The position numbers and the translations under genes are program-made. The notes below the pieces were generated by a model. That model was not told the DNA's origin. It made no database searches and saw nothing but the letters and a program-made list of their open reading frames with translations. 64,000 nt of DNA. Origin: Diphasiastrum complanatum. Taxonomy: Eukaryota > Streptophyta > Lycopodiopsida > Lycopodiales > Lycopodiaceae. The stretch covers positions 28,075,192 to 28,139,191 of the forward strand of contig CM055097.1 in NCBI GenBank assembly GCA_029204225.1. Reading direction: 5' to 3'. This document shows positions 12,856-23,333 of this stretch, piece by piece (position 1 is the first letter of the stretch; every line of letters starts with the position of its first letter).

Positions 12856-12860
12856 TGGTA

Positions 12861-13090
12861 CGTAATAGCATAGTAGCAGCAGAAGAGAGAGTGCAAGAGA
12901 GAGAAGCACGAGCGCTTAACTAAAACGATGATGTATATTGAATTATATAAATGTGTGGGCAACAGCCCTTTACATAGAGAGAGTGACAACGGTTGATGAA
13001 CCACATAAAGACACATAGTCTAATAGCTCATACACTAGTTTACGGACCATAGGTCCTTTAACTACTGCTAACGTGGCTTATTGTTTAACA
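12861..13090 (-). repeat. Partial LTR of the same family, minus orientation
   Basis: Inverted copy of 12,453-12,672; read on the minus strand it starts TGTTAAACAATAAGCC at 13,090. It lacks U5. On the minus strand a purine-rich 'aagtaggag' precedes it, as expected of a 3' LTR after its polypurine tract. It is therefore likely the 3' LTR of the minus-strand element whose 5' end is at 18,635-18,845. Confidence 0.6.
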
Positions 13091-13770
13091 CTCCTACTTG
13101 ATCATGCCAATCTGTCCGGATCAAATCTTGATCACAATGAGATATTTAACACACATTAACATGGCACATAGTCTAGTTTAGCATATTCATTAGCGCTTTC
13201 ACACACTCATTTTAAGAGAGCTCTATACACAGGCATCTTTCACTGAAGCCCATTTGACAGACAGTCATCACTCCCACTTGAGTTCTTCATCACACTCCCA
13301 CTGGAGCTCATCACACACAGTCTTAGTTTCCACTAGAGCACATTGGTACTCCCAATTAGCAATGTTGTCAAGAAGCACTTGAAGAAGAATGACCAAGGTT
13401 GGTCTTTGGCACATTGAAGTCACATCAGGAGCATCAGTAGTCATCTTTGTCATCTCTCATGAACAAACCAAGAGGATCACCATGGCTAAACTCAGCCATG
13501 ATTTTTTCTCTTTGTTTTACTGATCACATCAATGAAACATCATCATCAGAGAGATTAAGCTTTCTTTGTACCTCAAGCAAACCAAGGGCTGATGTCTCCA
13601 TCACTTCCTCAAAATAGATTGCTAAACACTTTCACAAAGGTCAAACTTCATGCAGTCATCGCTGACAGCCACTGAAACTCTAATATTTTCAAACGTAGCA
13701 TCAATAAAATGTTCACACACTTCAAACTAGTTGGTTTCAGGGCTTCATGTAATGTAAGTTGCTTGAATTA
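13091..13770 (-). other. Interior remnant of outer minus-strand LTR element
   Basis: Between the partial 3' LTR and the nested Copia. 'actcccact(t/g)gag' occurs twice near 13,270 and 13,295. No protein domain could be read. Position suggests the non-coding 3' part of the outer element. Confidence 0.4.
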
Positions 13771-14032
13771 TGATAGAAAAGACGGAAGCTCAAATGTAGA
13801 AACAAGAATTATCTAGTTTCTACTACTGCAACATATGGCAGACAACAATTATAGATTTACTGCATGAGAATGGAAATAATGGGTGGAAGAGAAAATGAAT
13901 CAATCAGACATAAAACAATTGTAGATTACTTTGTCTAATGCACTCTTGCATTTATATCATCTAAATTACAGACTTACAACAGAACTTGTATGTTGTTTGG
14001 ATCTGAAACAATGCGTTATCGCAAGAGAGCTA
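13771..14032 (-). repeat. Truncated 3' LTR of minus-strand Copia
   Basis: About 262 bp starting TGATAGAAAA on the plus strand match 17,480-17,741 closely, including the 'ttctactactgcaacatatg' segment. Similarity stops abruptly at 'agagagcta'. Only the R-U5 part is kept; the U3 part with the TATA box seen in the right LTR is missing. Confidence 0.85.
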
Positions 14033-14342
14033 TGATGCAAAAGAAATACACTCGGAAAATGCAAACTCCTGCTAGAACTCTGGTGAAAAACTAATAAAAG
14101 AAAATCTCGAACGATTCGCGAAATTTTTTGCGAAACTCAAATTATTTCTGTTCGAGAATAATTCGTGTTGGATCAATCAAGCCCTGTAACACAATGAAAT
14201 GAAACGAGACGAAATCTAGACGAAAACGAAATGAAGCGAAGCCAAGCAAAACTTAAACGAGCTCTGACATTGATTCATGTTGAAAGCATAGAGATCGCGA
14301 AACGACATGAAACGAAACGAAGCACAAGCATTCGCGAAAAGA
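14033..14342. repeat. GAAACGA-rich degenerate repeat at a deletion scar
   Basis: A dense array of 'gaaatgaaacgagacgaaa', 'gaaacgaaacga' and 'cgagatgagacgagacga' words (14,195-14,400 including the overlap). Two copies of 'gatcaatca(a/g)g(c/t)cctgtaac' lie near 14,174 and 14,341. It replaces the missing U3, RNase H and C-terminal RT of the Copia, so it marks a rearrangement. Confidence 0.5.
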
Positions 14343-17300
14343 TCAATCAGGCTCTGTAACGAGATGAGACGAGACGAAACAAAACAAGATGAAACGAAAT
14401 GATTCACCATCTCTGATTGTATATATATTATAGTTATATAACAAGGCATGCATTTCGATTGACTTAAGATAAAGATCAATTGTACTATGCCATGCTCTTG
14501 CAGGCTTTTTCAATTCATAAATGCATTTTGTCAGTCTGCATACAAAGTCTGGATGATCCTCGTCCACAAAACCTTCTAATTGTGTCATATATATATCTTC
14601 ATCAATGTTCCCATATAGGAACGCTGCTTTCACATCAATCTGGTGAATTTCTTGATTGTACCTCATAGCATATGCTAAGAGTGTTCTTATGCTGGCCATT
14701 TTTACCGTGGGAGAGAAGGTTTAGAAATAATCAATTCCTTCCTTTTGTGAGAAACCTCTTGGCACTAATCTGGCTTTGTAGCGGACCATTGCACCTGCTA
14801 CATTTGTTGCTTATAGCTTTTCTTCCAGTAGATAACATTGTCAATTCCCATGCTCTGTTCCTTTCCATGGATTGCAGTTCTTCCTGCATGGCTTAATGGC
14901 ATTGCTTACTTTCACTGCTCTGGCCCGCTTCTTGAAAAGTTTCTGGCTCTTCTGTGATCCCCCAAAAGTTCGTATATACATGACTCATCTCAGCATTCTC
15001 AATCACCTTCAGTAAAGGTGTTCACGACCTCACTGGTCGGGTCACTATCATTCAACGCCCTTCCACTAATGTTGCTTCTGTAAATCCAGATTGTCTTGCT
15101 TGTACTTGAACTTGTATGTTCTGCCTATGCCCCTCATCTGGTGGCAGTACTAGTTGAGCTGGGGGATTTGTGAATGCCTCCTCAACTTCACTTGTGTCTG
15201 TTCTGGCAAAATATGGGTACTCATGGAAATCAGCACCTGATTCTCGATCAGATCTCGAGAACTGTCCTTCGTCAAACTTAACACCTCTACTGACAAAAAT
15301 TTTCTTGGTCAGTGGATCGTACAACTTGTATCCAGCTGTCTCAGATGGGTAGCCGATAAAGATGGCCTTGGAAGACTTTTCATCCAATTTCTTTCTCTTT
15401 TGATCTGGTGTGTGCATATAGACATCACATCCAAAAATCCTGACATTTGAGAGGTCTAGCCTTTTGCAGAACCATACTTCATATGGAGTCTTGCCCCTGA
15501 CAGCCCTTGTCAATGTTCAATTCTACAAGTAAGTTGAAGCCGCTACTACGGCTTCCCAGAATTCCTTAGGCAATCATGACTGAATCAGAGCTGCATCCAT
15601 TAGCGTCATGTTTTTCCTTTCTGCCACATCGTTATGTTGTGGGGTATAAGGAATAGTATACTACTTGGAAATGCCTTCCTTTCTGTACTGCCTTTGAACT
15701 CGTTGCTAGTGTATTCTCCTCCATTGTCAGATCGTAGTGCCTTCAATTTGCTCTGTAGATGCCTTTCTGCCTAGGCTTGAAAGCATTTGAACTTTGCAAG
15801 GCTTCTGATTTTTATTTTAGAAAATAAATCATAGTCATATGACTGTACTCATCAATAAATGTGACAAAATATCTTGATCCTGATATTGAGTCAACCGCCA
15901 TTGGTCCACACATATCTGAGTGTACCAGGTCAAGTGGCGCCTTCGCTCTGGTCGCCTGCCCCGAGAAAGATTCCCGACTCTATTTCTCTAGAACACAAAT
16001 CTGACAGAAATTTGAATGTTGTTGGATAACACTCACCCCCATTTCCAGACCTTCCTTTGTCATGTGATAGAGCATTTTCATCTTGATATGCCCCATTCTT
16101 TTGTGCCACAGTTTTGATTCACTGTCATAAGAGGTGATAGCCAATGCATTATCCACTCCCTCTGAAATTATGACCTGGTACAAATTGCCTCTTCTGGGTG
16201 CAATTACAATGACCTTGTTAGAGCATCCATCATGTACTCTACATTCGTTCTGATCAAAAGAGATCTTCATGTCCAGATCTACCAGTCTTGCGATAGATAA
16301 TAGGTCCTTCTTCAATTATGGCACATATAGTGCCCCCTCTAGATCTCTGCATCCATTAGGCATCATCATCTGGATTATTCCAGTTCCTTCCACTTTATGT
16401 TGGCTATCATCACCAAGCTTGACTGATCTAGATGTGTAGTTTGGTTGAAACTTTTGCAGGAGTTCTATCCTAAATGTAACATGGACAGTAGCTCAGAATC
16501 TATTATTACACCGAAACAATTCTCTTGTGTGAGATATGCAGTGTCTCCTTCTCCCTCTATCAACACAAATGTGTTGGCATCTTCATCTTGTTGTGGGGAC
16601 GATTTTGCTGCGTGCACGCTGTCCTTCCTAAGAACTTTTCCTTTGAAAGCCTTTGACTTAGGATTGTACCAACACTCACTTGCATAGTGTCCTGTCTTCT
16701 GATAGTGAAAGCAGGTAACATCCTTCTTGTCCCCCTTCTTATAATTGCCTGCATTTTTTGCTTCTAGTTGGTTCTTGCTTTTGGAGAAATCTCCTCGCTG
16801 AGCATTATTCCCTTATGCTTTTACAAATAGGGCCTTCTCATCATCTTCCTTTTGCTCAGCCTACTGTCGTATCAGCTTTTCCTCTACGATAGCCTTTGCT
16901 ACATCATCAAAGGTAATATCGGGAGATCTCATTTAGATTGTTCTTAATGACTGGTAGGCCTATGGAAGTGATCTGATTAGAAACATAAATCATTGTGTAG
17001 GTGGTATTCTGTGCTCCACTCATGCTGCCACTAGCTGTGCAAAGATGGTTTTCATGTTGTTCACATGAGAATCAAGATCAACACCATCCCAGTTTAAGCT
17101 GAACAGTTGAGTTGTTAGATGCAAGACCTCTTTCTTGGTCTTTGCTCATACTTTTCCTACAGGCTCTACTAGATCTGTCGACTGTGATCAAGATCATCAA
17201 CATTCATCAGGATTTCTTCTGTCAATGACAAAGTGATAAGAGCAACAACTTTATCATCCTTTCTACTCCATTTGTTAATTTTGACTTCATTCTCTTATGG

Positions 17301-17432
17301 CATTGCTTTAGTGCCATCCACGACGCACCATAAAGCTTCTCCTTTTAGGAGAATCATGGTTCTTCTTTTCCAGTGACCATAGTTCGATCCATCAAGAATC
17401 ATAGTGATTTTCTGTGTAATGTTGGAAGCCAT
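14343..17432 (-). pseudogene. Copia gag-pol, 3' truncated, minus strand
   Basis: Read from 17,432 downwards. Gag begins MASNITQKITMILDGSNYGHW (start codon at 17,430-17,432) and is interrupted by several stops. A zinc-knuckle-like stretch follows near 16,690. Pre-integrase (15,980-16,315) contains LLSIARLV and KLWHKRMGHI. The integrase C-terminal part and linker (15,052-15,513) contain GKTPYEVW, FGCDVYMH and KAIFIGYPSETAGYKLYDP. The first half of reverse transcriptase (14,343-14,699) contains IDVKAAFLYGNIDEDIYM and CIYELKKPARAWH. The YVDD half of RT and RNase H are absent. Inactive. Confidence 0.88.
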
Positions 17433-17466
17433 TCTGGCCCGTCTTGGAGTTCCACTTTAAGAACTT

Positions 17467-17478
17467 GCTATGATACCA
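17467..17478 (-). other. Primer-binding site, initiator-Met tRNA 3' end
   Basis: On the minus strand TGGTATCATAGC starts one base after the LTR end. It differs by one base from the usual plant Copia site TGGTATCAGAGC. It fixes the 5' LTR boundary and the minus orientation. Confidence 0.8.
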
Positions 17479-17479
17479 C

Positions 17480-17905
17480 TGATAGAAAATGTGGAAGCTC
17501 AAATGGAGAAACAAGAATTATCTAGTTTCTACTACTGCAACATATGGCAGACAACAATTACAGATTTTTAACATGAGAATGGAAATAATGGGTGGAAGAG
17601 AAAATGAATCAATCAGACAAAAAACAATTGCAAATTACTGCATCTAATGCACTCTTGCATTTATATCATTTGAATTACAGATTTACAACAGAACTTGTGC
17701 ACTGTTTGGATCTCAAACAACACGTTACCAAAAGAGAGCTACTCTTTCTTACGAATAGCTAGCATCATGTACTATCTGTCTCTCGTGGATCCTATATATA
17801 GAGAATGGAGAGACAATTGATCTAATCTCTAGTAATTAAAAGAACATCCTAACTGTAATTACTTCTAGTTAGTTGTCCTTGTCCATTTTTTTTCCTGCAT
17901 TGTCA
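17480..17905 (-). repeat. 5' LTR of minus-strand Copia
   Basis: The left boundary at 17,480 is set by the primer site. The first 262 bp match 13,771-14,032. A 'cctatatatagaga' stretch near 17,787 is a candidate TATA box (read on the minus strand). The outer end is uncertain because the partner LTR is truncated. Confidence 0.75.
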
Positions 17906-17929
17906 ATTCACGCTCTGGTTTTGTTTTTG

Positions 17930-18180
17930 CAAAAATGCAAAAAATGCAAAAACTAGGACAAAAGCAAGAAGAGCCCAAAATCCCTAACTTACAAAATTGG
18001 CTTTGCTAAAAAAGCGAAGGCCAAAAATACCGAAGCAAAAATCCCAAAGTAAGAGTAGGATACTGAAGGCTGAAAACTAACGAAGTCGGAAAAAGTGGCG
18101 AAGAGAGCAAATCCCAAAGCGAAAAAAGAAGCGTGCCAAAATCCCAAAGGATTCCGAAGTTCACAGATTTCCAATAGCTC
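17930..18180. repeat. Low-complexity AAAATCCC/GCGAA-rich stretch
   Basis: Repeated 'caaaaatgcaaaa', 'aaaatccc(a/t)aa' and 'gcgaa' words. Read on the opposite strand they resemble the 'gccttcg' words of 8,345-8,670. Non-coding. Confidence 0.4.
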
Positions 18181-18338
18181 CCTCTTGAACTGAGGAAACC
18201 TTCATCTGATTCCCATTGACATTTTGTGCTTTTCAAACAGAGGCTTTGTGATACATTTGCCATCATGTCGGATGATTTAACATATTGAATCATCAACTCC
18301 TTCTTCTGAATCGGATCCCTGATGTGGTGGTACTTCAA
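18165..18338 (-). pseudogene. Copia RNase H tail of the outer minus-strand element
   Basis: On the minus strand the frame starts MKYHHIRDPIQKKELMIQYV and continues with a degraded ADIFTKPL-like segment (MMANVSQSLCL). This is the characteristic C-terminal end of Copia RNase H. It belongs to a different copy from the nested Copia, which is truncated earlier. With the LTR pieces at 12.9 and 18.65 kb it outlines an outer, mostly deleted element. Confidence 0.6.
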
Positions 18339-18634
18339 ATTAAGCCTTCAACGCCTTTCAACATGTTTCAATGCATGTGATCAAGACATCGACTAGCAAA
18401 TGTGCTCGCCTTCACATAATTTTATTCCTAATCACATGCATTCTCTCTCATAGTATTCAGAAAACGCATCTACGAAACAATGACCATCATGCACAACCTT
18501 CAAAGAAAGTCTTCTTTCATGTAAATGATAGGCTTCAGTTTAGAAAATGCTCAAATAGATAGACACATATGTTTTGGGTCAGACAGATAGACAACACTGA
18601 TTGCTACATGATCACTGAAGAATCACCAGCGAAT
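18339..18634 (-). other. Unassigned interior of outer LTR element
   Basis: No readable domain. Lies between the RNase H remnant and the primer site, so most of gag-pol is deleted here. Confidence 0.4.
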
Positions 18635-18845
18635 GGCTCTGATACCATATTACAAAACTTGGCCCACTGGCCAAGTGTGGGCCGCGTGTTGGGATCCCAC
18701 CCCCAACTGCCTAACCACTCGCGTCCACATGCCCTCAGTGCCCAAAAGGGCTGGCGCCAGAGAACAAGGGACTAAGGGCCCATAACTGCTTAAGTACCCC
18801 TTATTCCAATCACTTGGAATAGTTATGGGATCTGCTTTGACGTCT
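18635..18845 (-). repeat. Primer site and U5 of outer element's 5' LTR
   Basis: On the minus strand TGGTATCAGAGCC (18,635-18,647) is the canonical initiator-Met primer site. It directly follows an LTR end '...ttttgtaata'. The adjoining about 200 bp (18,648-18,845) are the inverted counterpart of 12,690-12,855. Similarity ends after 'gacgtc'; beyond that the LTR is replaced or diverged. Confidence 0.75.
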
Positions 18846-18849
18846 CACA

Positions 18850-19691
<842 letters not shown>

Positions 19692-19739
19692 ACAATACAA
19701 TCAATGCATTGAGAAACACAAATCTCATTTCGCACACTT

Positions 19740-20125
19740 TTTTTTTTGCACAAAAAATTCTGCGTGGTACATCCACGCGAATGCTATTTTTCAAAATCTG
19801 GATCCTGGAAATTTACCACGCTGTGGCAAATTTCCAGAGAAAATGTAAAAAAATTTGCCACGTGTGGCAAATTGTGTGCCTATGCCACGCGTGGTACAAC
19901 CATGAAATTTAAATTTTTCAAAATTTCTGCCATTTCTTTGTCGGGTTGTCTGCCGGAAATTTTTTTGGCGTGGCTCTTCCACTCGTGGCTCTACCACGCG
20001 TCAATTTCCATGCACATTGCCACGCGAATTGCCATGCGAACCGGACGAGCTCCAAATTGACCCCCGTCTTATGTGCGTGACAATATGCGTGGCAAATTGC
20101 CAATGTATGTAGTTGTGATGCTACA
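19740..20125. repeat. Transposon-like end with TGCCACGCGTGGCA motifs
   Basis: At least ten direct or inverted copies of 'ccacgcg', 'gcgtgg' and 'gccacg' are visible. Several are near-palindromic ('gccacgcgtgg' near 19,884, 'gccacgtgtggc' near 19,857). Clusters of such short inverted motifs are typical of subterminal transposase-binding regions. The block ends near 'tgtagttgtgatgctacaa' (about 20,107). No partner end was found. Confidence 0.45.
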
Positions 20126-20131
20126 ACCGAT

Positions 20132-20353
20132 AGTGGGCCTGCTCACGCCCTCTACCTAGTCCACAAATTTTGACATGACCCATGCCTCTTGGATGCCCGT
20201 TGCTCATCTCACGCTCCAGGCTCATTTCACATTGCTCATTTCTTGGATGCCTACCCTCCCCTGCTCTTTCTCTCTAAACTGCTCATTTCTTGGATGCCCG
20301 CCCTTGCCTGCTCTTTCTCTCTAGACTGCTCATTTGTTGGATGCCCGCCCTCC

Positions 20354-20430
<77 letters not shown>

Positions 20431-20969
20431 ATTCTCTCTCTGTTTTGAGACTACCATTGTTTTAGGAACTAATTATATGGTTTTAATCGTCTTTGATATA
20501 AGCGGGGCCCACATAATTTACATTTTCAGATGAGATAGGAGTGAGTGATTTGAGTGGTCGTGAGAAGCTGAAAAAGCCGTAGTATAGACGTGGGTATCAA
20601 GATTCAGGATTTTTTAGAACGAGGGCAAAGACCTGGTACGATATTATTTTAGATCATTCGTATGAACGTCATGTACCTTTATGTATTCCTAAAATATTTT
20701 CATGTACTATCCTTATTCCAATAAAATTCTCTTACTTTGATTTTGAGTTCAAGGGATTATGACGATTTGATTTTGATTTTCGCAACCAGATAGAGTCATC
20801 AATATGTAGATTGATGATTTTGAGTTCAAGGGATTATGACGATTTGATTTTGATTTTCGCAACCAAACAGAATCATCAATATGTAGAATGACGATTTCAC
20901 GAGCTCCATTTAAGTCATCAGAGTCTCCACCATCAGTCGCAACGTATGAGATATATTGAAACCAATGTA
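20132..20969 (+). repeat. Dispersed repeat R1 (first copy)
   Basis: Matches 32,709-33,428 over essentially its whole length in the same orientation, from 'gggcctgc...ctacctagtcc' to 'gagatatattgaaaccaat'. It includes tandem 'ctcatttcttggatgcc' units, a (CT)n array (20,357-20,428) longer than in the second copy, and two tandem units of about 70 bp with 'gagttcaagggattatgacg'. No protein domain. Confidence 0.85.
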
Positions 20970-21104
20970 CATGCATTAACTGTAATGAGGCGGTTGTGAT
21001 AACTGCAACAAAATGTAGTTGTAGATATTTTGTAAGATATTATCCTAGAATCTTCATCAGAAAACTACTTCTGATTATTTGATTTTTTATAACAAGAGTT
21101 ATCA

Positions 21105-21300
21105 CTCTCAACAACTGTAAGCTAAAGTTATCACTTCAAGCCATTGTACTCACTATTTGATATTAATCAGAGTGCAATTTTTAGTCCTACTACTGTATCA
21201 ATTCTTTCTGCATTTGTGAATCTTTCAATTTGAACGTTCTATTGCTAAATGTGGCGCTTCCAATCCATGCACCAAACTTGCTCCCAGCTTCCACTCATTC
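21105..21300 (+). repeat. LTR-like dispersed repeat, copy 2
   Basis: Counterpart of 8,880-9,130: 'attgtactcact', 'aatcagagtgcaattttt' and the following 'gcgcttcc' and 'agcttcc' words occur in the same order. Confidence 0.45.
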
Positions 21301-21440
21301 CCACTGATTTTTGACATCCCCACCCATATGTTGAATTTGACATTATCGAAATTCAAATTTTATTTTGCTAACCTTCTTGTACTACCCCTGATTATTTGCA
21401 TATTTGTTTAAATTATAATCACAGTTTTGTCGGTTCATGT

Positions 21441-21776
21441 AGAAATCTGCCGTAAAGCGCTCTCCCACGAAAGAGGAGTATAGGTACGCATATTCCAACA
21501 ACATGCAATCATTACTCGAATTATTGGAGAGACAAGGAGTGAGAATTGATTGGGATGGTTATTCTGAGGAATATATGGCTTCAAGATATATTTTAACTTC
21601 ACTACATTCATGTGGTCTGACTTTCACTCTCACCACATTTCTCAAATAACTTAGTCATCTTCATTGGAATATGTAGGTATCGCAATCCCAATCCCAATCC
21701 CATGCATTGCAGTCACATAAGTCCGATGTCAATGGCCAAGATGAGGACGACTCAGCTGGATCAATATCTAATTAGG
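21441..21776 (+). pseudogene. Possible two 3'-terminal exons of an unrecognised gene
   Basis: After a 'tcatgtag' acceptor-like site a frame reads TKEEYRYAYSNNMQSLLELL, then RQGVRIDWDGYSEEYMASRY. After about 100 bp ending 'atatgtag' a second frame reads SQSQSQSHALQSHK and ends GQDEDDSAGSISN at a stop near 21,774. Composition looks coding, and the acidic, Gln/Ser-rich tail could be from a transposase gene. It lies upstream of the CACTA-like end at 22,428. Not recognised. Confidence 0.3.
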
Positions 21777-21989
21777 TGTTTCATTGTATCACACATGTAT
21801 GTGAGAGTCAGCCCCAACTTAGTTTGTAATATATTTATGTAATTGGAACATTTATGTATGAATATACATTTGTTTAAGTTAAGTCTCCTTCATCAACTTT
21901 TAAGTGCATAAAATGTAACTCAATATTTGCAAGTTTTTTAATAACAATTATGAACAAATGATTTTGCTTTCCAACTTCATAAGAAGTGG

Positions 21990-22428
21990 TCCAAAAGACT
22001 CATGGGATTGGATGGAGTCCATTTTTTGGACAGAATGGAGCCAATACACTGACTCCATTTATGCCCAATTTTTTTTTGGGTGCATTTTTGAACCCTCAAA
22101 ATAATCCTCTATATATCCCTCGGAACAAGTTCTCTGTCAACAGCCTTTTATCGAGGGACCTTGGTATATCTCTCGAAACAGGTTCATTCTTAGCAGTCTT
22201 TCCCGAGGGGTATAACGAGGTCCATCAGTATACCCCTCAAAAAACACATTCTATAAACAACACCAAAATGGTATGGGGATACCTCCGGAACCGATGCAAT
22301 TATCGAGGTTCTGCTAGCGAGTCATACATCGTTTGACATACCGAGGTTCAGGGACTTCTTCTTTGTTTTTTTTTTGCTTCAAAAAAGCCTCGGTAATAGG
22401 GTCGGAAAACCTCCAAAATGTTGTAGTG
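21990..22428. repeat. CACTA-like transposon end
   Basis: Ends TTGTAGTG at 22,421-22,428, the reverse complement of the CACTACAA terminus of CACTA elements. The preceding 350 bp carry repeated 'cgagg', 'cctcgg', 'acctcc' and 'cgagggacct' words, as in CACTA subterminal repeats. The opposite terminus was not found in the window. Confidence 0.45.
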
Positions 22429-23080
22429 GATAGTGGGAAGCTTTTATGTTTCTCCGACAATGATCGATCTGCATGTTAGTGCATGTCAGAGGAGGCAACA
22501 ATCTCTTTTGCATTTAGGAGAAAATTACACTTCCAAGGGCCATCATGCATATTCTCCTCTCATTTAGGTAGATTTATCGAAGGTGGTGTAGATGACCACT
22601 ACATGTGCTTTTTTCCAGTTGCACTTTGTTTGGCTCAATGGGAGAATATTGGATATGGTAGGCCGTCTTGAAATCTGTGGTTTGGTGGTGAGCAAGTTAT
22701 TTCAAATCTCTTTTGATTGATGTTCCGAATCTACAATTAAGTTAAATGAATCGAGTAAAGATTATTTGAAGAAGTTTGTAACAAGATTGCCCTTGAATTC
22801 CAAGTGAAATGGTTGCTGTATAAAAAGTAAAAATTTGACATGTAATATCTGTACAATAAAGAACTTCCCAAAATTTAATTCTATTGAGGATGATGGAGAT
22901 AGTAAACACATAGCAAACCCTTTCCACATGAATAATTGAAACTATGGAATATATATTGACTTGTGAGTTGGCCCTTTAGTTGCACATAGGTACAGATTTT
23001 TATAAGCTTTGATGCTACAATGTAAGCTCGTAAGCCATTGTGACGATTTGTTAATAGCTTACATGTCACTCTTAGGTCAT
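22429..23080. other. No gene seen
   Basis: Plain sequence without a readable domain. It is the 3' flank of the ABCG remnant. Confidence 0.4.
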
Positions 23081-23192
23081 TTTGCTAAAAGCAGTTAAGG
23101 GTGTTGGCTCAATTGGTTATCTTGACATCCAAAGTTTCTTTGTTCTCAAGTTCGAGCCTCTCCTTGGAAACCAAGAAGCATTTGCTAAAAGC
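23081..23192 (+). repeat. tRNA-like short insert (SINE-like) with 12-bp duplications
   Basis: An 88-bp insert (23,093-23,180) contains a pol III A-box-like TTGGCTCAATTGG and, 32 bp on, a B-box-like AGTTCGAGCCT. It is flanked by identical 12-mers TTTGCTAAAAGC at 23,081-23,092 and 23,181-23,192, which look like target-site duplications. The flanking 'agcttaca..cattcttaggt' also recurs on both sides, so a larger tandem duplication is an alternative. Confidence 0.5.
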
Positions 23193-23333
23193 TTACACGC
23201 CATTCTTAGGTGAGTTGAAACACTAGAATGAGTTTATTGTACTAGAATGCAGTAACTGTTTATGTATATTTCAGCTACTTGATTAAGGTGAGGGCAAAGA
23301 TTCTCCTCCTATATATGTGTCTATTGGTGCATG

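Noticed and set aside
12700-12860. Possible structured RNA gene in the GC-rich stretch
   Set aside because: The same sequence occurs inverted at 18,648-18,845 next to a canonical primer-binding site, so it is LTR U5.
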